DNA from: Desulfosarcina alkanivorans
Lineage (GTDB): Bacteria > Desulfobacterota > Desulfobacteria > Desulfobacterales > Desulfosarcinaceae
Assembly: GCF_009688945.1 (NCBI RefSeq)
Contig: NZ_AP021874.1
Location: 3,906,001 to 3,970,000, forward strand
DNA length: 64,000 nucleotides
Reading direction: 5' to 3'
The notes under the pieces were generated by a model. It searched no databases. It was given only the letters and a program-made list of their open reading frames with translations, and was not told the origin of the DNA. The translations under genes and the position numbers were made by a program. Shown here piece by piece: positions 19,949 through 28,297 of the stretch; positions within the stretch are counted from its first letter, which is position 1, and every line of letters starts with the position of its first letter.

Positions 19949-20664
19949 TCAAGGATCATCGCCCCTACATCGTCAAGAAAGCATACCTGAAGCTTCAAAA
20001 ATTTTATGCCAGCCACTTTCTTCGCCCTCAGCTGGAGCATCTGGGAGGCGGATTCACCTTCATGCGGCCCTGGCATGTGGAGCTGTTCGGCGCCCCCATA
20101 TCCATCGGACAATTTGCCACGGTCATCGCCACACCGGACAAGAAAATCAGGCTGTCGGTCTGGCCGGACCAGGCGGGCAAGGGACATATCACCATCGGCA
20201 ACTACTGCCTGGTCTGCCCGGGTGTGCGCGTCAGCAGCGCTGTCGGCATCACCATCGGCGACAACTGCATGATCGCCAACGGTGCCTATGTAACCGATTC
20301 GGACTGGCACGGCATCTACAACCGCATTTCCTTTGGCAAGGCCAGCCCGGTGACCATCGAAAAAAACGCCTGGATCGGTGACAGTGCCATCATCTGCAAG
20401 GGGGTCACCATCGGCGAAAACAGTATCGTGGGAGCCGGGGCCATCGTGGTGGACCCGGTTCCCCCCAACTGTGTCGCCGCAGGCAACCCGGCCCGCGTGG
20501 TCAAACAGCTCGACCCGCAGGAAACCTTCACCACCCGCGCCCAGTTCTTTTCCGATCCGGTCAAGCTTTCCCGGGACTTCATGGCATGGGAACAGGCCGT
20601 GCTTCAGGGAAACACCCTGTTCGGCTGGCTCCGCCACCTGCTGTTTCCCGCCAAAGGGGATTGA
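19945..20664 (+). CDS. Left-handed beta-helix (hexapeptide repeat) acyltransferase
   Basis: A 239-residue protein. From about residue 50 it shows tandem hexapeptide repeats ([IV]G-x4): ISIGQFATVI, ITIGNYCLV, ITIGDNCMIANG, VTIEKNAWIGDSAII, VTIGENSIVGAGAIVV. It closes with the C-terminal AGNPARVVK cap typical of WcaF/maltose-O-acetyltransferase-like enzymes. The catalytic His is probably in DSDWHGIY. The acceptor is unknown, likely a sugar. It overlaps the upstream gene by 4 bases and shares one base (TGATG) with the SNF2 gene after it, so the operon is tightly coupled. Confidence 0.85.
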   Translation: MIKDHRPYIVKKAYLKLQKFYASHFLRPQLEHLGGGFTFMRPWHVELFGAPISIGQFATVIATPDKKIRLSVWPDQAGKGHITIGNYCLVCPGVRVSSAVGITIGDNCMIANGAYVTDSDWHGIYNRISFGKASPVTIEKNAWIGDSAIICKGVTIGENSIVGAGAIVVDPVPPNCVAAGNPARVVKQLDPQETFTTRAQFFSDPVKLSRDFMAWEQAVLQGNTLFGWLRHLLFPAKGD

Positions 20665-23387
20665 TGACGAGCCGGACATCAGACCGGAACCTGATCGCCG
20701 TCCTCCTGCCGGACGGCGGCCTGCAACTGGAATGGGAGGCGGCGGATGCAGCCATCGGCAAAAGCCGCACACTTCTCCAGGATGAGCTGTATCGATGTTC
20801 TGTATCGGACCGGGAAGGCTGGCTGCTACGCCTCGGTCTGGCCGATATGAAGGTGCCGCTCTCCGCTTCGATGTCCTATTGGCGGGAGTTTGCAGGAGAG
20901 TTTACCCGGCAGCTGATTCGCACGCCGGATCTCGAAGCCCTGCGGGAATCGGTCCGGCTGGAACTCGCGGCGGATAACATGGCGGCCTGGCTGGGCCGCG
21001 CGCCCATGATGACGGGACTGGATTATCTGGATGACCTCCTGCTGGCCAACGTCTGGGAACGATTGCACGCGGCCTGGCGCTCGGCCATGCGGGCCCACGA
21101 CGGAACGGTGGCCGACTTTATCAGGGCATACCGTCCCAGCGCCCACCTGGTGGGCCGCATCTTTTTCCATCTGGTGGAAAACAAGGATGCGGCGCATCCC
21201 TTTGCCTTTCTGGCCACCTATTCCACCCGCCTGAACCAGGCCGGCGACTCCAGGCATGTGCCGCTGAAATTCGCCCTGCAGGAATTTGCCGGGAACCAGG
21301 CCAGGTTGCTGGAACTGCTGGCCACGGTCCACGAGGCCGCCAAGACGTCGGCGGTTCTTCAGGAGATGCTCTCTTCCGGCACTATCTTTCAGCCCCTGGC
21401 CTGGTCGTCCCGGCAGGCCTTCCTGTTTTTAAAGGACATTCCCGTTTTCGAAACTGCCGGCATCCTCTGCCGGATTCCCGACTGGTGGAAAGCCGGCGGC
21501 CCCCGGATCTCCCTCGACCTGAAGTTCGGCACCCGAAAGCCGTCCCTGGTGGGCATGGATGCGATCCTGTCCTTCAAGGCCGGATTACTGATAGACGGCG
21601 AGCCGCTGTCCCGGGAAGAGATCCAGCGGCTGCTGGCCCAGTCCGAGGGACTGGCCTTCATTAAAAACAAATGGGTGGCGGTGGACCCGGTCAAACTGCA
21701 GAAAATCCTGGCGGCCCACGAAGCGGCCGCAAAGATGGCTGACGCCGGGCTTTCATGGCTGGATGCCATGCGGTTGCAGATGAATCCACGGCAGTTGCCG
21801 GGCAATGCCGCAGCGGCGATTGACCAGGTCAGCGTGTCCCATGGACAATGGCTCGCCGATGTCCTGCAGAAATTGCGCGATCCGCATACCCTTCGGGCCA
21901 TCCGTCCCGGCCGGACCTTCAAGGCCAGATTGCGAAAATACCAGCAGGCCGGATTGAACTGGCTCTGTCTGTTGCACGCCCTTCGACTGGGCGCCTGCCT
22001 GGCCGACGACATGGGGCTGGGCAAAACCGTTCAGGTACTGGCCTTTTTAAACTGGCTGTATGCAGCCCAAAAAGGCCGCAGGACCCGTCGACCGGCCAGC
22101 CTGCTGGTGATCCCCGCCTCCCTGCTGGCCAACTGGGCCGCCGAGATCAGGCGATTTTACCCGGACCTGTCTTTTTTCATCGCCCACCCCGGCATGCATC
22201 CGCAGGAGGAACTGGCCAATGGCGGCAAAGGGCTGATCGAGGCCCATGACCTGGTGATCACGACCTATGCCCTGGCCGGGCGCTATCGTTTTTTGCAGGA
22301 CCATGCATGGTATTACCTGATACTGGATGAGGCCCAGGCCATCAAAAATCCGGGAACCCGGCAGACCCGCACCCTGAAAACCTACACGGCCGAAAACCGG
22401 CTGATTCTGACGGGAACGCCCATTGAAAACCGCCTGTCCGATCTATGGTCCCTGTTTGACTTCATCAACCCCGGACTGCTGGGCTCCGCCACCGAATTCA
22501 AACGCTTCGCCAAAACCCTGGACCGGGATCGCTCCCGGTATGGCACGCTGCGCCAACTGATCCGCCCCTATATGCTCAGACGCCTGAAGACCGACAAAAC
22601 CGTCATCCGGGACCTGCCGGACAAGGTCGAAATGAAGGTCTACACCGACCTGTCGGCCAAACAGATCGTGTTGTACCGGCAGCTGGTGGGCAGCCTCGAA
22701 AAGGCCCTTTCCGACACGGACGGCATGCAGCGCAGGGGCCTGATCCTCTCGTCCCTGATGAAACTGAAGCAGCTGTGCAACCATCCGGATCAATACCTGG
22801 GCGGTGGCGGCTATCCGGAAACGGAATCGGGCAAGTTCGGCCGCCTGCGGGACATCTGCCGGACCATCCACGAAAAGAGAGAACGGGTGCTGGTGTTTAC
22901 CCAGTTCAAGGAAATCATTGACCCGCTGTGCCGTTTCCTGGCAGACGTTTTTCACCACCCGGGGCTGATGATCCACGGAAGCGTATCGGTGAAAAAAAGA
23001 AAGGCTGCGGTAGACGAATTTCAGGCGGCGCCCTATGTCCCTTTTATGGTGCTCTCCCTCAAGGCCGGCGGCGTGGGGTTGAACCTGACCCGGGCCAGTC
23101 ATGTGATTCACTTTGACCGCTGGTGGAATCCGGCGGTGGAAACCCAGGCCACCGACCGGGCCTTTCGCATCGGCCAGAAAAAAAACGTGATGGTTCACAA
23201 GTTTATCACCACCGGCACGATTGAGGAAAAAATCGACCTGATGATCGAAGAGAAGAGGCAGCTGTCGGAAGATGTCATTGCCGCCGGCAACGAGAACTGG
23301 ATCACGGAGATGGACGACACCCGGGTGGTGGACATGTTCCGGTTATCGCTGGCGGTCGACCAACAACAGGAACGTGAAAGATCATGA
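20664..23387 (+). CDS. SNF2-family DEAD/DEAH-like helicase
   Basis: A 907-residue bacterial SNF2 ATPase. The N-terminal 410 residues are a bacterial SNF2-associated region. The ATPase core follows: motif I DDMGLGKT, motif II DEAQ, motif III LTGTPIENRLSDLWSLFDFINPG, motif V AGGVGLNLT and motif VI QATDRAFRIGQKK. Such enzymes translocate on double-stranded DNA or remodel nucleoprotein. AGGGGA precedes the ATG at 20664. The SWIM gene overlaps its end by 4 bases, and SNF2-SWIM pairs are a known bacterial association. What is unusual is the operon upstream (see findings). No methylase, nuclease or defence gene is adjacent. Confidence 0.93.
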   Translation: MTSRTSDRNLIAVLLPDGGLQLEWEAADAAIGKSRTLLQDELYRCSVSDREGWLLRLGLADMKVPLSASMSYWREFAGEFTRQLIRTPDLEALRESVRLELAADNMAAWLGRAPMMTGLDYLDDLLLANVWERLHAAWRSAMRAHDGTVADFIRAYRPSAHLVGRIFFHLVENKDAAHPFAFLATYSTRLNQAGDSRHVPLKFALQEFAGNQARLLELLATVHEAAKTSAVLQEMLSSGTIFQPLAWSSRQAFLFLKDIPVFETAGILCRIPDWWKAGGPRISLDLKFGTRKPSLVGMDAILSFKAGLLIDGEPLSREEIQRLLAQSEGLAFIKNKWVAVDPVKLQKILAAHEAAAKMADAGLSWLDAMRLQMNPRQLPGNAAAAIDQVSVSHGQWLADVLQKLRDPHTLRAIRPGRTFKARLRKYQQAGLNWLCLLHALRLGACLADDMGLGKTVQVLAFLNWLYAAQKGRRTRRPASLLVIPASLLANWAAEIRRFYPDLSFFIAHPGMHPQEELANGGKGLIEAHDLVITTYALAGRYRFLQDHAWYYLILDEAQAIKNPGTRQTRTLKTYTAENRLILTGTPIENRLSDLWSLFDFINPGLLGSATEFKRFAKTLDRDRSRYGTLRQLIRPYMLRRLKTDKTVIRDLPDKVEMKVYTDLSAKQIVLYRQLVGSLEKALSDTDGMQRRGLILSSLMKLKQLCNHPDQYLGGGGYPETESGKFGRLRDICRTIHEKRERVLVFTQFKEIIDPLCRFLADVFHHPGLMIHGSVSVKKRKAAVDEFQAAPYVPFMVLSLKAGGVGLNLTRASHVIHFDRWWNPAVETQATDRAFRIGQKKNVMVHKFITTGTIEEKIDLMIEEKRQLSEDVIAAGNENWITEMDDTRVVDMFRLSLAVDQQQERERS

Positions 23388-24790
23388 GTTACTGGAAATT
23401 CGCCCCATATGTAACCGTTGCCGAGAAAAGGGCGCGGGCGGAGAAAAAAATCCGGCAGCTGAAAAAGAAAAAACCGGATCTCGCGCCGGTCGTCATTGAA
23501 GGCCGCAGCCTGGCCAGGACCTGGTGGGGAAAATCCTGGAACGCCAACCTCGAACGCTATGCGGATTACAGCAGCCGCATCGGGCGCGGCCGCAGCTACG
23601 TGAGGCATCTGGCGGTTCTCGACCTGCGCATCGACAGGGGATCGGCGGTCGCCCTGGTGCAGGGGTCGAGAAGCAAGCCCTATAGGGTTGAAATCAAGAT
23701 CAAGGGCCTCGGGAAAACCAACTGGAAAACCCTCACCGCGGCCTGCGGGGACAAGCTGGATTCCCTGCAGGATCTTCTGGCCGGGCGATTCCCCAGGGAC
23801 CTGTCGCACCTTTTCCTGCAAAGGGGCAGCGGCCTTTTCCCCAGCCCGAAGGACATTCAGTTTTCCTGCAGCTGTCCGGACTGGGCTTATATGTGCAAGC
23901 ATGTCGCTGCCGTCCTTTACGGCATTGGCGCCCGGCTGGACGAAGACCCGTCGCTCTTCTTCGTGCTGCGGCAGGTCAACATGGACGACCTGATCGCCAG
24001 AGCCCTCAGCGATACCACCGAAAAATATCTCCAAAAGGCACAGGAGAGTGACCCGCCCGTGGTTGCCGAAGCGGATCTGGGCCGTGTGTTCGGCATCGAT
24101 ATGGATGTGGCGCCCGAATTTGGCCAGATGATCCCCGAGGCGGCCCCCAGCCCCGCCCGCGCGGCAAAGCCCTCGCCCCAAGCCAGCCCCGGCAAACGGT
24201 CACCCGCCAAAAAAAAGGGTGATGACCAAACGCTGATCCTGGAGCGGCTCCAGCGCGCAAAATACGGGATCGATGCGGCCGGACTGCATGCCGAGAGCGG
24301 CATCGACATCGTCAAGATTCGCAGCATCCTTTACCGGGCCTACCACAAAGGCCTCATCCAGAAAGTTGCCCGGGGCATTTACACAGCCGGGACGCCCTCG
24401 CCGGCCGACCGCCGGGCCGCCGTCCTGGCGGTTATCGAGGCCAGTGCAGGAGGCATCCGCACCCCCCGGGTCGCCGAGGAGACCGGAATGCACCCGGCCT
24501 CCGTTCGCCCGGTGCTGGCCCGTCTGCTGAAAACCGGGGAGATCCGCAGAATGTCGCGGGGGCTGTATGGTCCACCCGTGAATCGGATGAGGACCAAACC
24601 GGGCGGCGCAACAAGGGCCATTCTTGCCATGATTCAAACCCATCCTGACGGCGTCGCCTTTGCCGCCCTCAAGACCCAGTCGGGCTTCGAGGAGAAGCAA
24701 CTTCGAAATATCGTATTCCGCCTTGTCCGATCAGGGAAAATTCGCAGGGCCGGCCGGGGGATTTATGCGGCCGTTCCGAAAACAAAATAG
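23384..24790 (+). CDS. SWIM zinc-finger protein with three C-terminal winged-helix-like repeats
   Basis: A 468-residue partner of the SNF2 ATPase. The N-terminal part (ARTWWGKSWNANLERYADYSSRIGRGRSYVRHLAV) and the SWIM finger CSCPDWAYMCKH (about 162-174) are typical of SNF2-linked SWIM proteins. After a Pro/Ala/Lys-rich linker (about 245-275) come three similar units of about 55-60 residues. They start near 279, 342 and 409, and each ends in a basic RGIY/RGLY strand: LIQKVARGIYTAG, EIRRMSRGLYGPP, KIRRAGRGIYAAV. These look like winged-helix DNA-binding modules. It overlaps the SNF2 gene by 4 bases. A DNA-tethering role for the repeats is inferred. Confidence 0.88.
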   Translation: MSYWKFAPYVTVAEKRARAEKKIRQLKKKKPDLAPVVIEGRSLARTWWGKSWNANLERYADYSSRIGRGRSYVRHLAVLDLRIDRGSAVALVQGSRSKPYRVEIKIKGLGKTNWKTLTAACGDKLDSLQDLLAGRFPRDLSHLFLQRGSGLFPSPKDIQFSCSCPDWAYMCKHVAAVLYGIGARLDEDPSLFFVLRQVNMDDLIARALSDTTEKYLQKAQESDPPVVAEADLGRVFGIDMDVAPEFGQMIPEAAPSPARAAKPSPQASPGKRSPAKKKGDDQTLILERLQRAKYGIDAAGLHAESGIDIVKIRSILYRAYHKGLIQKVARGIYTAGTPSPADRRAAVLAVIEASAGGIRTPRVAEETGMHPASVRPVLARLLKTGEIRRMSRGLYGPPVNRMRTKPGGATRAILAMIQTHPDGVAFAALKTQSGFEEKQLRNIVFRLVRSGKIRRAGRGIYAAVPKTK

Positions 24791-25112
24791 TGAAGCCGGC
24801 GGTTGATGGGCGCATCGCTCCCGACACCTCATCAGGGGAGCCGGCCAGGCCAGACCCGTTGGGGTGCCTCACCTCGATCGGAATCGGTTTTTTCCCCTTG
24901 ACGCTTTAAACGATTCCATCATATCAATATTTTATAGTGGCCTTTCTCTCATTTCTTTCGCCATATCCAAGCGACTAAGTTGCTCCTCTGACGCTTACAT
25001 CGGATCTGAAGCGCTGCTTTAGGAAAAACCCAGTTTTCATCACCCAATGCACATGGACGCCTGCCGGCACGGAAGGACCGCTTTGAATCGGGTCATACTC
25101 GGTGGCGCATGA
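24791..25112. other. Intergenic region before the tandem PilZ gene
   Basis: About 320 bases with no gene I can support and no clear terminator. Base composition shifts toward AT near 24900-25000. Confidence 0.5.
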
Positions 25113-25700
25113 ATGTCGTCAAATTATGACGGACCACGACGGATGGGGGTAATCCGGGACATGAGAACGGCTGAAATGGGAAAATCCCATAATGTAGAAA
25201 GAAGCAGAAGGATAAACGAAAGAAAAAAATATCAGGAAGAAATCTTCTTTTCGACGGATTCAATGATTTTTCACGGAAGGATTGAAAACGTCAGTATGGG
25301 AGGGGCCGGCGTTGGCAGCCGGAGCCTATCGAAAATAAAAAAAGGGGCGGAAGTCATCATTGCCATTCCTTTTGCCAACAGACAGGGCGGCATCAAAAGA
25401 AAAGCAATCGTCAAGTGGACCCGAAATGACCAGTTCGGGGTTCAGTTTAACAGGAGAGAAAACGCAAGGCTGAATTATCATAAAGAAGTTTCCTTTTCCG
25501 TGGGTTCGATGGTTTTTTCCGGAAATATTAAAAACATCAGCATGGGGGGGGCGGGCGTTGGCAGGTTTAACCTGTCCAAAACCAAATTACCGGTCAAGAT
25601 AAGGGTCACGATTCCTTTTGCTAAAAAACAAGGCGGCATCAAAAGAAAAGCGATCGTCAGGTGGACCCGGAATGACCAGTTCGGGGTTCAGTTTATTTGA
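25113..25700 (+). CDS. Tandem PilZ-domain protein (internal duplication)
   Basis: A 195-residue protein with two PilZ-like domains. Each has an RxxxR element (RINER; RENAR) and an NxSxxG element (NVSMGGAGV; NISMGGAGV), the two c-di-GMP contact motifs, with Asn for the usual Asp. The halves end in nearly the same words (GGIKRKAIVxWTRNDQFGVQF). At DNA level the copies are offset by exactly 246 bases (82 codons) and are nearly identical over about 65 bases at their 3' ends, so the duplication is recent. The gene is AT-richer and AAA/GAA-richer than its neighbours, which suggests transfer. The start is uncertain (25113, 25161 or 25176). A PAS-GGDEF protein is encoded at 60756-61649. Confidence 0.82.
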   Translation: MSSNYDGPRRMGVIRDMRTAEMGKSHNVERSRRINERKKYQEEIFFSTDSMIFHGRIENVSMGGAGVGSRSLSKIKKGAEVIIAIPFANRQGGIKRKAIVKWTRNDQFGVQFNRRENARLNYHKEVSFSVGSMVFSGNIKNISMGGAGVGRFNLSKTKLPVKIRVTIPFAKKQGGIKRKAIVRWTRNDQFGVQFI

Positions 25701-25768
25701 CTGGACCAACGCATCGCTTCCGGACGGGCGCGGGAGAGACGGCAGACCGCCGCCTTCACTTACCCCGC

Positions 25769-25963
25769 TCAGGACGGCCCCTTGGGAACGTCAGTGATCA
25801 TCGACCCCAGGCCGGGGCCGGCCATAAACCGGTCCGGGTCCTTTTTTACATGGACATCGCGGTCCTTGCAGCGCGGGCAAACCGGCGTGATATCGTCGCC
25901 TTTGAAGGTCAAATGGACAAAGGTGTGGCCGCAGGCGTTGCAGCGGCAGTCGGCCGTTGGCAT
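25769..25963 (-). CDS. Small zinc-ribbon protein
   Basis: A 64-residue protein with two CxxC knuckles (CRCNACGH and CPRCKDRD) in a rubredoxin/FmdB-like zinc-ribbon layout. CNACGHTFVHL resembles regulatory zinc ribbons. No function is known. It lies 6 bases downstream of the DUF4405 gene on the same strand and is probably cotranscribed. Confidence 0.7.
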   Translation of the reverse strand: MPTADCRCNACGHTFVHLTFKGDDITPVCPRCKDRDVHVKKDPDRFMAGPGLGSMITDVPKGPS

Positions 25964-25969
25964 GAGGGG

Positions 25970-26815
25970 TTACCCCGTCTTCCGGATCGTGTCCGCCGCC
26001 TGCTTGACGATCTCATACAGGTCCGTCGGCCCCATGCCATGGCGCATGGCGATGTCGCGCATCGATTCCGATGCGGCGGCGGAAATTGTTTTCGTTTTCA
26101 GGGCGGCCCGAAGCTTCTGGATGTCCAGGCCATAAGTGGTGCAAATCTCCTCCAGGGTCAACCGGCCGGTTCCCGGCGGCGGAGTGTCGGGCAGTCTGGC
26201 CGGGCCGGTCGTCGCGGCCGCCGGCGGTTTCATGGCCTCGTACAGGGCTTTGGGGGTGGTGGTGTTGATGGTGGCAATGGCCTGAAGGGTCTGCCCCCCG
26301 TCCGTGACCTGGTAGCCTGCCTGCCTCAGGCGCTGCAGGGCCTCGGCAGCATCGAGATTCACCTTCCTGGCAAAGGTGTTCAGCGAAGAGAGTTCGGCGT
26401 GGCCGTAAGGGGGTTCCCCGTATGTTCGGATGCCCTGATCCTTGAGGGCGGCATTCAGGTCCAGCACCCAGGAAAAGGGCGGCACCGTCAACAGGGTGCC
26501 GGCCACCGTCACGACGCACACAACCAGGGCCAGGTTGAACGCCGGCGTGAAGATTTTCACCTGCCGGGATCGGTCCTTGAGATAGGTCAAAAGGGGTTTC
26601 CAATTGTAATAGATGTGAAGGCACAGCGCCAGGAGGAACAGCAGCCCCACATTGATGTGCACGTCACCCCACTGGGTCTTGTTCAGCCCCCACAGGCGCC
26701 AGTCCGCCCAATAGGCGACCCGCCCATGGGGAACCAGGTACAAGATGATGCTGGTGACCACCATCAGGACAAACGCCAGGCTGGCGGTCAGGGAGGTAAG
26801 TTTTCTCAGTTTCAT
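25970..26815 (-). CDS. DUF4405 membrane protein with C-terminal helical repeats
   Basis: A 281-residue protein. Three to four membrane segments fill the first 115 residues (SLTASLAFVLMVVTSIILYLV; DVHINVGLLFLLALCLHIYYNW; LALVVCVVTVAGTLLTV). The histidines in DVHINV and LHIYY match the DUF4405 pattern, which is related to cytochrome-b-like bundles. The remainder is probably periplasmic. It carries repeated helix pairs of the form LxxIAxxxxxxPxxLYExxK (LQAIATINTTTPKALYEAMK; MRDIAMRHGMGPTDLYEIVK). I choose 26815 because GGAG is 11 bases upstream; ATGs at 26824 and 26851 are possible. Function unknown. Confidence 0.78.
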   Translation of the reverse strand: MKLRKLTSLTASLAFVLMVVTSIILYLVPHGRVAYWADWRLWGLNKTQWGDVHINVGLLFLLALCLHIYYNWKPLLTYLKDRSRQVKIFTPAFNLALVVCVVTVAGTLLTVPPFSWVLDLNAALKDQGIRTYGEPPYGHAELSSLNTFARKVNLDAAEALQRLRQAGYQVTDGGQTLQAIATINTTTPKALYEAMKPPAAATTGPARLPDTPPPGTGRLTLEEICTTYGLDIQKLRAALKTKTISAAASESMRDIAMRHGMGPTDLYEIVKQAADTIRKTG

Positions 26816-26904
26816 GCGTTTCATTGCTCCGTTGGGTGGGTTGAAAACCATATCCGGTGCCGGGGAAAGGACGCTAAGCTGAGGAGCCCCGCCCGGCCCT
26901 TTCG

Positions 26905-28053
26905 TTACAGGCTGCCGGCATCGCCCGAAGAAAAGCCGTGAAAACAGGAAAAAAGAACACCGCCGGCAAGGGCGGTGGCGGCGCTGAACAGAAACAGCGG
27001 CGCACTGTTACCGGCTTCGTAAAGCGCACCGCTGACGAAAAACCCCACGGTAAGGCCCAGACCATATGTCACCGCGTTATTCAATGCCTGGCCCAGTGTT
27101 TTGTCTGTATCCGGGGCCAGTTGGTCCATGTAAAGGATCCCGGCCATGTGAAAAGCACCGTAAGTGACGGCGTGCAGGAGTTGACTGGCCATAATCACCA
27201 TGGCCGATTCGGCAACATACAGGACGCCCCATCGAATGGCGGCCACGGCAAAGGATGCCGCCAGCACCCGCTTGAAAGAAAAACGGGCAAACAGCCGGGG
27301 CGAATTGATCATGACCACCACTTCCGCAGTTGATGCCAGGGCCCAGCACAGGCCGATGAAACTGCCCCCATGGCCCAGCTGGGCCAGGTGAATGGAGAAA
27401 AATCCATAGTAGGCGCCGTGGCTCACCAGCATCAGAAACGCACACATCAAAAACACCACGGTGTTTCCCGAAAACAGGCGAACGGCTTCATGGGACTGCG
27501 CGGTCCGCTGCGGGCGGGTTCGGGGCATCGCGGTGGCGGCAACGGCCTGGATCGCTGAAATGGCCAGCACCAGTGCGATGACGATGCCCACGTCATAGCG
27601 GTCGATCACCTTTCCGACCACGACCACCACGACGATAAAGGCGACGGACCCCCAGGCCCGGGTACGGCCGTAGCGGTGTTTGGTTTTTCCGAGCACATCC
27701 ATGGCAAAGGCTTCAAGAAAGGAGATGATGGGTGCATAGAAGGCACCGTACACGATGGTGAGGATCAGCATGAATCGGAAATCGGTGGTAAAAAGGAAAA
27801 GCGCCCACAGGGCCGTGCTGGCCATACTGCAGAGGATGTAAATGGGGCGGCGGAGGCCCTTCCGATCCGCCATGAGCCCCCAGAACAGGGAAAAAATGAT
27901 CAGCACGGCCGCGCGGACGGCGGACAGGCTGCCGATCTGAAATCCGCTGAAGCCGATCTTGAGGCAATACAGGTTGAAATAGGGCAGAAAGACGCCCATG
28001 GCTCCGAAATAGAGGAAGTATTGGATTCTGATGGTATTTTTATCGCTGGTCAT
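26905..28053 (-). CDS. MFS transporter (HcaT/LacY-like, 12 TM)
   Basis: A 382-residue carrier with about 12 membrane segments. The N-terminus IRIQYFLYFGAMGVFLPYFNLYCLKIGFSGFQIG and the loop LMADRKGLRRPIYILCS are typical of the MFS_1-like group with HcaT (3-phenylpropionate) and nucleoside symporters. The substrate is unknown. I start at 28053 (MTSDKNTIRIQYF); the frame continues upstream to 28194, but that part does not look like a transporter N-terminus. The next gene is divergent. Confidence 0.82.
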   Translation of the reverse strand: MTSDKNTIRIQYFLYFGAMGVFLPYFNLYCLKIGFSGFQIGSLSAVRAAVLIIFSLFWGLMADRKGLRRPIYILCSMASTALWALFLFTTDFRFMLILTIVYGAFYAPIISFLEAFAMDVLGKTKHRYGRTRAWGSVAFIVVVVVVGKVIDRYDVGIVIALVLAISAIQAVAATAMPRTRPQRTAQSHEAVRLFSGNTVVFLMCAFLMLVSHGAYYGFFSIHLAQLGHGGSFIGLCWALASTAEVVVMINSPRLFARFSFKRVLAASFAVAAIRWGVLYVAESAMVIMASQLLHAVTYGAFHMAGILYMDQLAPDTDKTLGQALNNAVTYGLGLTVGFFVSGALYEAGNSAPLFLFSAATALAGGVLFSCFHGFSSGDAGSL

Positions 28054-28297
28054 GGCCCCGATCGCAACCGTGATGGATTCGTCAGTCACCGCTAAAACGG
28101 TTGCGTGCATCATATCCATTCTGAACGGAAAGGCAACGCCTTTCCCCATTTGTCCGGCAGGGAAAAAGGGCCAACGTCTCCGGGATGTTGACACAAATCG
28201 AAAACATGCGCATCATTCAGCTGTTGGCTGTCTGCCATCGCGAAACCTTAACAAGCGAACCCGCGTAATACGTGTCATTCCCGTCAAGGAGGAAACA

